Positions 41,411-49,688 of a stretch of DNA of 64,000 bases are shown here, in pieces. Source of the stretch: UBA1413 sp964567485 (GTDB lineage: Bacteria; Bacteroidota; Bacteroidia; Bacteroidales; Prolixibacteraceae); the NCBI GenBank assembly GCA_964567485.1, contig CAZMMX010000011.1, positions 18,500 to 82,499 of the forward strand, given 5' to 3'. A program made the translations under genes and the position numbers. Under the pieces are notes generated by a model. It did no database searches. It saw nothing but the letters and a program-made list of their open reading frames with translations, and was not told the DNA's origin. The first letter of the stretch is position 1. Each line of letters starts with the position of its first letter.

Positions 41411-43918
41411 TTATTTTAACAGTTTTTTCAGGCCTTCCCCGATCTTGCTGACCGATTTGCGGATTTCCTCTTTGGTGGCGTTGCCCGCCTCCTTCTGAAT
41501 CATTTTCCTGGCGTCGGAGAGATCGACTTTCACATCGGGATTGTTTACCGGTCCAGAAATGTTGACCCCAACGGGGATGATCTGGATATTTTTCTGGCCG
41601 GGAATCATGCCCAGGGTATTTTCGATGTTTTGGCTCAGGGCATCACGGTTGACCAAGAAACTGATCTCCATGTCGATAAGACTGGTGGCATTGAGTTTCC
41701 CTGTAAAGGTGGCTTCCTGTCCCGATATTTTCGTGGTGAAGGGCTTGAGCAGAAGGTTGCCGTTCTCGATGGTAAAACTGGCCATGAAATCGTCAATCTT
41801 CAGATTGCGGAGTTTTTCTTCCCTGAGGATACTCTTGATTTTGTTAAAAACGGGGGAGTTGAGTACCTGCACATTCATGGAATTGAATATTCCTGAGCCG
41901 TTGAGGCTCTCCAACACCAGTCCCATCTTATTGTCCAGTTCTCCTTTCATGTTGATGGAGGTGCTGAATTTTCCCTTGCTCTGTGCGGCAATGGGGAGGT
42001 AACTCCTGATCAGTTTCAGCGATTGGAATGCCGTTGGTATGTCGAAATCAAGCAGGTCAAGTGTTAAATTGACTTCAGGGGTTTTGCGGGGGGTATTTTT
42101 GTAAGTCCCTGCCAGCTTCATCTCTCCGTCGAAGATGTTCATGCTGACGCCATTGAGGTCAAGCTGACCGTCGTTGACCACCACTTGTCCGCGTATGTTG
42201 TTGATGGTGAGTTTGTCGTAGAGGGCCTTGCGGATATTGGTTTGCAGGGAGAGGTTCAGTTTTTCGGGGACTTCGAAGGCTTCGGGGGAACTCTTCAGGG
42301 TATCCTTTTTCCCTGTTGCTGCTTTTAGTTCCGCCGCAGTTTCTGCATTGCCGGCCATGGCCATCAATTCATTCAGGTTCAGAAAATCGGAATCGAGGGT
42401 GACATTACCATGCAGGGTTTCCTGTGCGAAGAGGTAGGGATAGTAATCGGTGATAAATCCGGCCAGCGACATATTACTTTGGCCGACTTTCATCTCCATA
42501 CGGTGAAGATTGATCCTTTCAGGGGCGAAATCCAGTTTTCCCGAGGAGACTGTCACGGGCATGGTGAACTTGTTGCTTTCATAGGAGAAGTTTTGGAGTT
42601 CCATCACTCCGTCGGTTGTGATTTGCCCGTACTGTTTATTTTCTATGGCGGCCATATTTCCGGCCACGTCGATGTTCAGATCGAGGAGTCCTGAAATCTT
42701 AGTGCTGTCCATGGGAATGGCGTCGCGGAGGTGGTCGAAATTGACTTTTCCGGTGATGTTTCCCTCAAAGCTGATGTTTTCGGTGATGTTGGCGAGGTGA
42801 AGCCTGAGGTTGACAGGGTTATTCCTGACTTCGGCGCGCACCTCTGCGATGTCGACGGCAGTGAGGTTAAAGCCCCCTTGTGGTTTGAGAATGGCCAGGT
42901 TTCCGTTGATATTCCTGATCTCTTCCGGTAAGCCGGCATAGCGGATATTCCCGTTTTCAATAGTAAAAAAGAGCTCGAGTGCCGGATATTCCTCTTCGAA
43001 GAGCAGCCCTTTGAAACTACCCCTGAGGGCGGCTTTTCCCTCGGCTTTCAGCTCCTTCAAGTAGTGTTCGTAGTCGGGGGGGACCAGGGTGAAATAATCG
43101 GCGAATTCCGAGGCCTTGGAGGTGAATCCCAGGTCAAAGAAGATGGAATCCCCGGGCATGGAAAAAGTTCCCCCGATGTCGACGGGCAGGTCGTTGACGA
43201 GGAGTTCGCTTTCGGTAAAGGCAAAGTGCCAGGTGTCGAAGTTGATATCGAGCAGCGATTCCAGTTCCATGCGGACCTGTGAGATATAGGTGGCCGAATC
43301 GTAGGCCAGGTTGAAACTTTCCGAGGAACCACTGATTCTCAGGCGGGTGTTACTGCCATACATGTTCCCTTTTACCTCGAGCAGAAGGTCGCGGAGGTCG
43401 AAAAAGAGGGGTGCCGAATGGTCGGTATAACTGATATACCCCTTGTTGATGACGATCCTGTCGAGTTCCAGGCCAAAGGAGCCTTGCTCCTCATCTCCTC
43501 GGGAAGGGGTTTCGGGGACCTCATCGGGGAGAATGTCCCAGTTGGCTTTTTCTGTTGGGGAGACCATCAGACGCAGTTCCGGCTCGTCAAGGATCAGCTC
43601 CTGGATGGTCAGGTTTGACGGACTGAAGAGGTCAAAGATCCCGAATTTCGTGGAGAGGGAAGGGATTTTCAGCAGGGTGTCGGTGGCAAATACCTCTTTT
43701 CCGGTGATCATTACACCGGTGAGGGAAAGGCTGGCCCTGGGGAAACTCCTGAGCAGCGAGAGCCTGAATCCATCGAAATCCACATTTACCTTCAGGTTCT
43801 CACTCAGGGTGCTTTTTGTCTTTTCCAGCAGGGCCTCGCGGAACAGCACCGGAGCCAGGACCAGGGTTCCCAGTAATACCGCAAAAACAATTCCCGCTAT
43901 GATGATCCCTTTTTTCAT
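41411..43918 (-). CDS. AsmA-family envelope protein
   Basis: An 835-residue protein with one N-terminal transmembrane helix (IIIAGIVFAVLLGTLVLAPVLF) and a long periplasmic beta-rich part. The N-terminal AsmA domain (LKVNVDFDGFRLSLLRSFPRASLSLTGV) and C-terminal AsmA_2 region (LNGSGIFNSMNVQVLNSPVF, then KIDDFMASFTIENGNLLL) are clear. AsmA-like proteins form elongated grooves thought to carry phospholipids between membranes. This one is longer than E. coli AsmA (617 residues). It is 61 bp downstream of cinA. A 24-bp repeated sequence lies 4 bp before its ATG. Confidence 0.93.
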   Translation of the reverse strand: MKKGIIIAGIVFAVLLGTLVLAPVLFREALLEKTKSTLSENLKVNVDFDGFRLSLLRSFPRASLSLTGVMITGKEVFATDTLLKIPSLSTKFGIFDLFSPSNLTIQELILDEPELRLMVSPTEKANWDILPDEVPETPSRGDEEQGSFGLELDRIVINKGYISYTDHSAPLFFDLRDLLLEVKGNMYGSNTRLRISGSSESFNLAYDSATYISQVRMELESLLDINFDTWHFAFTESELLVNDLPVDIGGTFSMPGDSIFFDLGFTSKASEFADYFTLVPPDYEHYLKELKAEGKAALRGSFKGLLFEEEYPALELFFTIENGNIRYAGLPEEIRNINGNLAILKPQGGFNLTAVDIAEVRAEVRNNPVNLRLHLANITENISFEGNITGKVNFDHLRDAIPMDSTKISGLLDLNIDVAGNMAAIENKQYGQITTDGVMELQNFSYESNKFTMPVTVSSGKLDFAPERINLHRMEMKVGQSNMSLAGFITDYYPYLFAQETLHGNVTLDSDFLNLNELMAMAGNAETAAELKAATGKKDTLKSSPEAFEVPEKLNLSLQTNIRKALYDKLTINNIRGQVVVNDGQLDLNGVSMNIFDGEMKLAGTYKNTPRKTPEVNLTLDLLDFDIPTAFQSLKLIRSYLPIAAQSKGKFSTSINMKGELDNKMGLVLESLNGSGIFNSMNVQVLNSPVFNKIKSILREEKLRNLKIDDFMASFTIENGNLLLKPFTTKISGQEATFTGKLNATSLIDMEISFLVNRDALSQNIENTLGMIPGQKNIQIIPVGVNISGPVNNPDVKVDLSDARKMIQKEAGNATKEEIRKSVSKIGEGLKKLLK

Positions 43919-43921
43919 ACC

Positions 43922-43945
43922 TATATTATCTATTTAATGTATTGT
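43922..43945. repeat. 24-bp dispersed repeat, copy 1
   Basis: Contains CTATTTAATGTATTGT, identical to 47612-47627. With the eight bases before it, the match is 23 of 24. It sits directly before the asmA-like ATG (minus strand), where a promoter or operator would be expected. Confidence 0.7.
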
Positions 43946-43979
43946 TTTCCCGCCATAATTTTTTGTGGGTTATGGTATT

Positions 43980-45233
43980 TCAGGATCCGGAGTTTTCTTC
44001 CAGGATCAGTTTACGCAGAAGCTGTAGGGAGGTTTGTGATGCCCTCATGATATTTCTCTCCCTGTCATTTCCGAAAACGTATTTTTCGCAGAAAAATTTT
44101 GTTGGTCCGATGACAGCAATCCAAACGGTGCCTACGGGTTTTTCGGGAGACCCCCCGTCGGGTCCGGCGATTCCGGTAGTTGCCAGGGCGAAGTCACTTC
44201 CTGTTTGTGTGCGGATTCCCTGCGCCATTCCGAGGGCTGTCTCTCTGCTGACCGCACCATGATGGTCAAGGGTGGCGGGAGATACGCCGAGGATCGAGGT
44301 TTTAAGGTCGTTGGCATAGGCGGTGACCGATCCCCGGAACCAGGCGGAGCAGCCCGGGGTTTGGGTGATGAGGTGGGCAATATATCCTCCGGTACAGCTT
44401 TCCGCCAGGGAGAGGGTTTGGTGGTGAGCGGTGAGCAATCTTCCCAGGGCCAGGGCCAGGGTATCTCCGTCGTAACCGTAGATGCTCTCTCCGATCAGGG
44501 GGGTAAGGGCGGTAATTTTCTCTTCCACTTCCCTGACCAGGGTGTCGCGGTTATCTCCGCGGGCGCTGAGGCGCAGTCTGACGGCCATGGGATTGGGGAG
44601 GTATGCCAGGGTGATGTGGGGGGGCAGGGTGTTCTCCCACTCTTCCAGTTTTTCGGCCATCACCGATTCGGGGATTCCCTGGGTCAGCACCGTGCGGTGA
44701 TAGATGACTTCTGTGCGACCTGTGGCGGCCAGGCGGGGCAGGACTTCCCGGGTCATGATTCCCTCCATTTCAAAGGGGACCCCTGGCATGGAGACGAAAA
44801 TTTGGGATTCTTTTTCGAACCACATTCCGGGGGCGGTTCCCAGGGTGTTGAGGAGGACGCTACAGGATGCCGGCACCAGGGCCTGGTCCCGGTTAAGGCG
44901 GTTCATGGGAATTCCCCGGTTGTGGAAGCGTTCCCTGATCTGGTCATGGGTGGGCTGGTGAAAAACCAGTTCCGTTTCGAAGAAGTCACACAAGGCTTTT
45001 TTGGTAATGTCATCGCGGGTGGGCCCCAGTCCGCCTGTGATCAGCACCAGGTCGCTACGTCCCCGGGCATCTTCCAGGGCTGCCATGATGTCGTCGTGTT
45101 TGTCGCCAACCGTGGTGTTACGCACGACCGCCACACCGGCGAGGCTGAGTTGCTGCCCCATCCAGGCAGAATTGGTGTTGATAATCTGGCCGATGAGGAT
45201 CTCATCGCCGATAGTTATAATTTCTGCTCTCAT
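43980..45233 (-). CDS. cinA: CinA-family protein with NMN deamidase domain
   Basis: A 417-residue two-domain protein. The N-terminal molybdopterin-binding-like domain (about 1-170) starts AEIITIGDEILIGQIINTNSAWMG and has GGLGPTRDDITK. The C-terminal CinA/PncC domain (about 255-410) has LAESCTGGYIAHLIT with the catalytic Ser, and FALATTGIAGPDGGSPEKPVGTVW (here in part, TTGIAGPDGGSPEKPVGTV). PncC recycles nicotinamide mononucleotide to nicotinate mononucleotide; the N-domain has ADP-ribose pyrophosphatase activity in some bacteria. It is 14 bp after the GH92 gene on the same strand. Confidence 0.96.
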   Translation of the reverse strand: MRAEIITIGDEILIGQIINTNSAWMGQQLSLAGVAVVRNTTVGDKHDDIMAALEDARGRSDLVLITGGLGPTRDDITKKALCDFFETELVFHQPTHDQIRERFHNRGIPMNRLNRDQALVPASCSVLLNTLGTAPGMWFEKESQIFVSMPGVPFEMEGIMTREVLPRLAATGRTEVIYHRTVLTQGIPESVMAEKLEEWENTLPPHITLAYLPNPMAVRLRLSARGDNRDTLVREVEEKITALTPLIGESIYGYDGDTLALALGRLLTAHHQTLSLAESCTGGYIAHLITQTPGCSAWFRGSVTAYANDLKTSILGVSPATLDHHGAVSRETALGMAQGIRTQTGSDFALATTGIAGPDGGSPEKPVGTVWIAVIGPTKFFCEKYVFGNDRERNIMRASQTSLQLLRKLILEENSGS

Positions 45234-45247
45234 CTGAAGTCTCTTTG

Positions 45248-47494
45248 TTAAGGTTTTCCACTCCCTGTGCCGAAGGTCTCCCCGGGTGAAGGTCCCATTT
45301 CCAGTTCCAGCGTTCCTCCATTGAGGATATCGCTGTGGGTGATGGTGCTTTTATTCCAGGGTTTTCCGTTGAGACGGGCCGACTGGATGTAGATGTTCTG
45401 TGGGGAGTTATTGCGCGCCTTTACGGTAAAGGTGTTTCCTCCGGAAAGACGGAGGGTCGCCTCATCATGGAGGGGGCTTCCCAGCACGTAGACGCCGTTA
45501 GCGGGATTCACGGGATAGAATCCCAGGGAGGAGAAGATATACCATGCCGACATCTGGCCGCAGTCTTCATTTCCGCAAAGCCCGTCGGGTGTGTCGTGGT
45601 AGAGGTGGGTAAGGATATCCCTCACTTTTTCCGCGGTTTTCCAGGGTTGTCCGGCGAAGGCATAGAGGTAGGCGATGTGGTGGCTGGGTTCGTTGCCATG
45701 AGCATACTGTCCGATGAGCCCCGAAATGTCGGGGGAAGCTCCTTCGTTGAGTTCACTGGGAACCAGAAAGAGGGAATCGAGGCGGCGGATGAAGGCTTCT
45801 TCTCCGCCCAGGAGGGCGATGAGTCCCGCGGGGTCATGGGGTACCAGCCATAGGTATTGCCAGGCGTTGCCCTCGGTATAGTTGCCCTGTTCATGGAGGG
45901 TGAAGACAGGGTGAAAGGGATGGCTCCAGGAGCCGTCATAATTTTTGCCCCTGAAGAAGCCCACTCCGGGGTCGTAATAGTGACGGTAATATTCCGCTCT
46001 TTTTGAGAAAAGGGCATGGTCGCTGGTTTTTCCCAAGGCTTTGGCCATGGCGGCAATGGCCCAGTCGTCGACGGCATATTCGAGACCCTTAGAAACCGAT
46101 TCCTGGGTAGAGTCAGCGGCCACCCATCCCTTTTCGATGAGGTATTTGAGTCCGTCGCCATCGTCGGAAAGAGCGGTGGTTTTCATGGCGTGGAAGGCTT
46201 TTCCGGCGTCAAAGCCGGGAATCCCCTTCAGGTAAGCGTCGGCAATGACGGGGATGGCGTGGTTCCCCACCATGGTGCCCGTTTCGTTGCCCATGAGGTG
46301 CCATACGGGAAGGCTTCCCTGCTGGTCAAAGATGGCCAGCATAGAGTTGACCATATCGCCGACGCGTTCGGGATGGGTCAGGGTATAGAGGGGGTGAGCC
46401 GCCCGGTAGGTGTCCCAGAGGGAAAAAATGGAATAGTTTTGGAATCCGGGGTTGGAATAGACTTTTCTGTCGGTACCGCGGTAATCGCCGTTGGCATCGT
46501 TGAAGAGCGAGGGGTGGATCATCGTGTGGTACAGGGCGGTGTAAAAAGTGCGGAGGGCCGTGGTGTCATTGGTCTTTACCGTTATTGCCGACAGTTCCCG
46601 GTTCCACTTTTCCAGGGCCTCACCGGTGGTGCGCTCAAAATCCCAATGGGGAATTTCCGCCTCTATGTTGGCCAGGCTGTTTTCTTCCGACACGGGGGAG
46701 ATTCCTGCCTTGAGGAGGATTTCGTGGCTGACCGGGGGGTAAAAGGTAAGCACTCCCTTCAGGGCTTTGGTGGTGTCGCCGGCGGCGACTTCGTGGAGAT
46801 CCCGGTCATAGCGTCTGAATTCGTCAGGCGCTTCGGAGAGTGTCAGTCCGAAGAAAAAGTGCTGGTCAGGGGCCCATCCCCGGGAGTGGCGGTAGCCCGT
46901 CAGGGTGGCTTCCCCGGTTTTGCGGAGGTCGGTGGCGGTGGCCATGTCCCAGCCAATCCCCATCTTCAGGTCAATGATGATCCTGGCGGTATCGTTTTCC
47001 GGAAAGGTAAAACGGTGGAACCCCACGCGTTCCGACGCGGTGACTTCGGCGGTGACCCCCCAGCTCCTGAGTTGCACGGAATAATAGCCCGGTCTGACCT
47101 TCTCCCCTTCATGGGAGTAATAAGAGGCATACCCCTGCGAAATGTCTTCCTGCGATCCTGGCAGAAGTCTCAATGTCCCCGTGTAGGGCATGATGTGCAG
47201 ATCGCCCAGATCGCCGATACCGGTACCGCTCAGGTGGGTGTGCGAAAATCCCGTCAGCACGGAATCGGAATAATGGTACCCCGAACACCAGTCCCACCCC
47301 TTCACAAAATTGACGGGACCCGCCTGAACCGCCCCCAAGGGAAGATTAGCCCCCAGAAAGACATGCCCGTGATCGTCGGTTCCGATATAGGGATCCACGA
47401 AATCAGCGGGCGAAAAAGCGACCCCGCCCTCCTCGCGGCAACCCGGCAGTACGGACATAACGACGAGGAATAGTAAACCTGTGATGTATTTCAT
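45248..47494 (-). CDS. GH92 family glycoside hydrolase (alpha-mannosidase) lipoprotein
   Basis: Cleaves alpha-linked mannose, typically alpha-1,2, using calcium. From ATG 47494 the product has about 748 residues with a lipoprotein signal (lipobox LPGC). The frame is open to 47539, but the shorter start gives a standard signal. GH92 hallmarks include DPYIGTDDHGHVFLGANLPLG, shown in part as DDHGHVFLGANLPLGAVQ, GFSHTHLSGTG, HLMGNETGTMVGNHAIPV with the catalytic Glu, and GNEDCGQMSAWYIFSSLGFYP. No SusC/SusD pair is nearby, so it is not in a typical PUL. The enzyme would act on host or yeast glycans, or mannose-rich polymers. Confidence 0.95.
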   Translation of the reverse strand: MKYITGLLFLVVMSVLPGCREEGGVAFSPADFVDPYIGTDDHGHVFLGANLPLGAVQAGPVNFVKGWDWCSGYHYSDSVLTGFSHTHLSGTGIGDLGDLHIMPYTGTLRLLPGSQEDISQGYASYYSHEGEKVRPGYYSVQLRSWGVTAEVTASERVGFHRFTFPENDTARIIIDLKMGIGWDMATATDLRKTGEATLTGYRHSRGWAPDQHFFFGLTLSEAPDEFRRYDRDLHEVAAGDTTKALKGVLTFYPPVSHEILLKAGISPVSEENSLANIEAEIPHWDFERTTGEALEKWNRELSAITVKTNDTTALRTFYTALYHTMIHPSLFNDANGDYRGTDRKVYSNPGFQNYSIFSLWDTYRAAHPLYTLTHPERVGDMVNSMLAIFDQQGSLPVWHLMGNETGTMVGNHAIPVIADAYLKGIPGFDAGKAFHAMKTTALSDDGDGLKYLIEKGWVAADSTQESVSKGLEYAVDDWAIAAMAKALGKTSDHALFSKRAEYYRHYYDPGVGFFRGKNYDGSWSHPFHPVFTLHEQGNYTEGNAWQYLWLVPHDPAGLIALLGGEEAFIRRLDSLFLVPSELNEGASPDISGLIGQYAHGNEPSHHIAYLYAFAGQPWKTAEKVRDILTHLYHDTPDGLCGNEDCGQMSAWYIFSSLGFYPVNPANGVYVLGSPLHDEATLRLSGGNTFTVKARNNSPQNIYIQSARLNGKPWNKSTITHSDILNGGTLELEMGPSPGETFGTGSGKP

Positions 47495-47603
47495 TTGTTT
47501 AAATATTATAACGTTCATTTGGTAAATTGCTGGAAACACATGTATTACCCATGTGGTTCATCATTCCGGTTGGTGCATAATTGATGCATGGGTATTTCAT
47601 ACG

Positions 47604-47627
47604 TATATTAGCTATTTAATGTATTGT
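47604..47627. repeat. 24-bp dispersed repeat, copy 2
   Basis: Matches 43922-43945 at 23 of 24 positions (G here, T there, at the eighth base). It lies 110 bp upstream of the GH92 start codon. Flanking sequences do not match. Confidence 0.7.
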
Positions 47628-47750
47628 ACTTCAATTACATATCGAGGTAATGCCTAATCGGTTCTTCACGCCCATGGAACTCGCATGGAGTAAATATACA
47701 TGCCCTTTTGTGTTTGAAGCACCATGCTCGTTTCATGGGGCCAAAATACA

Positions 47751-47781
47751 AAAAAAAATACCGGCGTTTGCCGATATTTTT
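47751..47781 (-). terminator. Intrinsic terminator of the thioredoxin gene
   Basis: Minus strand: AAAATATCGGC, loop of about four bases, GCCGGTATTTTTTTTT. The stem is followed by a long T run, 43 bp after the stop at 47824. Confidence 0.85.
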
Positions 47782-47823
47782 CAGCTGATTCCCTGAGGTT
47801 TCAGCGGAATGTGAGCCGCAAGT

Positions 47824-48483
47824 CTATTGGGCTTTCAGCAGTATAGTGTTGATGTTATCAATGAACATCTTTTTGGTATCCTCCTTGGTGCGGGCGATCC
47901 CGGCCATCATGGTCGGCTTCCCGTTTATGGGAATATAAAGAAAGGCGGGAATGCTGCGGACTCCGAAGACTGCCGCAAGCTCCTGTTCCTTCTGGGTGTC
48001 TATTTTATAGACATCGACCTTCCCGGCATATTCATGGGACACTTCCTCCAGGATGGGAGAGGCGATCTTGCAGGGGCCACACCAGTCGGCGTAGAAGTCA
48101 ATAATGGCAGGCTTGTCCCCGAGAAAAACCCACTCCTTCGGTGATTTCTCATAATTCCACACCGATTTCAGAAATTCCTCCTTGGTGATCAGTTTGGTGC
48201 CCCCTTGGGCCTTGCCGGGTTCAGTCGCGGCATCTCCTCCTGTTGAGGCAGCCGCTCTGGCTTCGGCCAGAAGCTCTCCTTCAGGAGTTCCCAGTAGTCC
48301 ACTGTCGTCGATCCCTCCGGAAACAGCAGCTGCTTCATCTGCTGCCGGAACCTCCTCTGCAACGGCAGAAGCTTCCACTGAAGGCAACACCGCCTTCTGC
48401 TCATCACCTGTCCTGGCCCTGGTGTTCCCGCATGAAACCGCCAGCATGGCCGTAACCCCTAAAAACAATACTGTATTTCTCAT
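47824..48483 (-). CDS. Thioredoxin-fold lipoprotein
   Basis: A 219-residue protein with a lipoprotein signal (lipobox AVSC). An Ala/Glu/Gly-rich, probably disordered, spacer covers about residues 25-95. A thioredoxin domain follows, with PAIIDFYADWCGPCKIASPI holding the redox CGPC pair and the cis-Pro in RSIPAFLYI. Classic cytoplasmic thioredoxin is about 105 residues. The lipid anchor and spacer suggest an envelope thiol-disulfide reductase tethered away from the membrane. Partner unknown. It has its own -7 box (48528-48535) and terminator. Confidence 0.93.
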   Translation of the reverse strand: MRNTVLFLGVTAMLAVSCGNTRARTGDEQKAVLPSVEASAVAEEVPAADEAAAVSGGIDDSGLLGTPEGELLAEARAAASTGGDAATEPGKAQGGTKLITKEEFLKSVWNYEKSPKEWVFLGDKPAIIDFYADWCGPCKIASPILEEVSHEYAGKVDVYKIDTQKEQELAAVFGVRSIPAFLYIPINGKPTMMAGIARTKEDTKKMFIDNINTILLKAQ

Positions 48484-48527
48484 ATCTCTTTCCTGTTACC
48501 TTAATTATAACTACTCCGGTCACTCTG

Positions 48528-48535
48528 CAAAAATA
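48528..48535 (-). promoter_or_regulatory. Predicted -7 box of the thioredoxin lipoprotein gene
   Basis: Minus-strand TATTTTTG matches TAnnTTTG, 44 bases before ATG 48483. No -33 TTG at standard spacing. Confidence 0.5.
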
Positions 48536-48719
48536 GACTATCTCCATAAACCGTGTACCGGGAAATTTGTTCAGTTTGCAGACATGCAAATATATATCTT
48601 TTTACATATATAATTTGTTGCTTGGAAAAAAGTTCCGGGGGATGGGTCGAAATTTTTGAGAAAGACGCAACAGAGGGGGAGATATTTGCATCATAGAGGA
48701 AAAGAAAGGAGAAAAAGCG

Positions 48720-49400
48720 ATGAGACGAAAAGGAATAATTGGTTTGTTTTTGGTCAGCCTGGTGTTGACCTCGTGTTTGAAGGATGATGACCATTACTCT
48801 CTTGACAATGTATGGATCAGTCTGGGATTTGTGGAGAAGGAGGGGAGTGGTTCGGCTACCATCAGGCTGGATGATGGTTCGTTGTTGTTTCCCGTCATTG
48901 GGGGTATTCATGCCTCGTTGCCCGATAGCGGAACCAGGGTGTTGGTCAATTACACGATTCTTGGTGACAAGCTGGTCAATGACAGCGTGAAGGAGTATTT
49001 GGTAAGGGTCAATTCCTACCGGGAAGTATTGAGGAAGGGCGTCATAGAGCTGACCTCTGCCATGGAGGACAGTATTGGGAATGATCCCGTGATTGTTGAG
49101 GATGTATGGATCAGCAGCAATCAGTTGTTGAACATGGAGTTGCGGTATTATGGCCGGAATAAGGTGCATTTCATCAATCTGGTGAGGGCTCCGGGATCTC
49201 TGGAGGCTGAAGGTCAGCCCTTTGAGCTGGAGTTCAGGCACAATGACAACGGTGATGATCTGGTATATTCGATGAATGCTCTGGTGTCGTTCGATTTGTC
49301 GTCGCTGAAGGTCGCGGGCCAGGATTCGGTGCGTTTCACGGTGAAATCGGTCGATTACGATGACCAGGTCCATACCTTTAACGGGGTTTACCGCTATTAA
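48720..49400 (+). CDS. NigD-like lipoprotein
   Basis: A 226-residue lipoprotein (lipobox LTSC followed by LKDDD). It has the two-domain pattern of the NigD family: an N-terminal OB-like beta domain (about 25-115, VWISLGFVEKEGSGSATIRLDDG, here in part) and a C-terminal beta-sandwich (LELEFRHNDNGDDLVY region). Members are found only in Bacteroidota. NigD is named from a bacteriocin locus, but most members are of unknown role. It is single, 236 bp from the divergent thioredoxin gene. It is followed by a hairpin-rich terminator region. Confidence 0.87.
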   Translation: MRRKGIIGLFLVSLVLTSCLKDDDHYSLDNVWISLGFVEKEGSGSATIRLDDGSLLFPVIGGIHASLPDSGTRVLVNYTILGDKLVNDSVKEYLVRVNSYREVLRKGVIELTSAMEDSIGNDPVIVEDVWISSNQLLNMELRYYGRNKVHFINLVRAPGSLEAEGQPFELEFRHNDNGDDLVYSMNALVSFDLSSLKVAGQDSVRFTVKSVDYDDQVHTFNGVYRY

Positions 49401-49410
49401 GGAATTTTCA

Positions 49411-49530
49411 GGGCTGCCATAACCGCAGGATAGGTGGCAGCTAAGCACAGACTGCCGTTTAACGGTCTGTGCACACCGCCGGAGATGAGGGCGCCGCAGC
49501 CGATCATGCCCTCCCGGCGGTTTTTCTATT
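49411..49530 (+). ncRNA. Three-hairpin element ending in a terminator (possible small RNA)
   Basis: H1: GCTGCCA (49413-49419) with TGGCAGC (49435-49441). H2: GCACAGA (49445-49451) with TCTGTGC (49466-49472), plus an inner CCG/CGG. H3: ACCGCCGG (49475-49482) with CCGGCGGT (49514-49521), and an inner GAGGGC with GCCCTC, followed by TTTTTCTATTT. H3 is a strong intrinsic terminator. H1 and H2 are perfect stems not needed for termination. They could be the 3' UTR of the nigD-like gene, an independent small RNA, or an attenuator. I cannot match it to a known RNA family. Confidence 0.45.
49475..49526 (+). terminator. Intrinsic terminator after the NigD-like gene
   Basis: Eight plus six base pairs (ACCGCCGG/CCGGCGGT and GAGGGC/GCCCTC, separated by a four-base bulge) with a 15-base loop, then five T. 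Confidence 0.85.
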
Positions 49531-49583
49531 TATGCCTGTTGTCCTGTTATTTTTAAAGGAATAGATGTATTTTAGCCCCTTCG

Positions 49584-49631
49584 CGACCTGCTGCGGGCTG
49601 GCCCATGACAGGCACAGCCGGCAGGGTGTCG
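49584..49631 (+). other. Possible leader hairpin of the S9 peptidase gene
   Basis: GCTGGC (49597-49602) pairs with GCCGGC (49617-49622) with one wobble, and the outer CGAC (49584-49587) pairs with GTCG (49628-49631). It lies 58 bp before the ATG at 49689. It may be chance structure in GC-rich DNA. Confidence 0.25.
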
Positions 49632-49688
49632 GACCTGGGGACCGGAATGGACGTCATCAGGAATTAATTAACCAGAACAAGTACAGAT

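Larger units (their letters stand above)
47495..47823. other. AT-rich intergenic region with repeat and hairpins
   Basis: 329 bp without a credible gene. It holds a hairpin CACATG...CATGTG (47537-47555), a small hairpin GCAT...ATGC (47575-47587), copy 2 of the 24-bp repeat (47604-47627) and the thioredoxin-gene terminator (47751-47781). CATG occurs many times. The GH92 promoter should lie here, but I see no exact TAnnTTTG on the minus strand. Confidence 0.5.

Noticed and set aside
46016..47473. 485-residue plus-strand ORF opposite GH92
   Set aside because: GC-rich third positions create long antisense frames here. The minus-strand GH92 has all family motifs.
49397..49507. 36-codon minus-strand ORF preceded by GGGAGGG, overlapping the three-hairpin element
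   Set aside because: It overlaps the end of the nigD-like gene and the terminator stems, and the composition is explained by the inverted repeats. No promoter or homology is evident.
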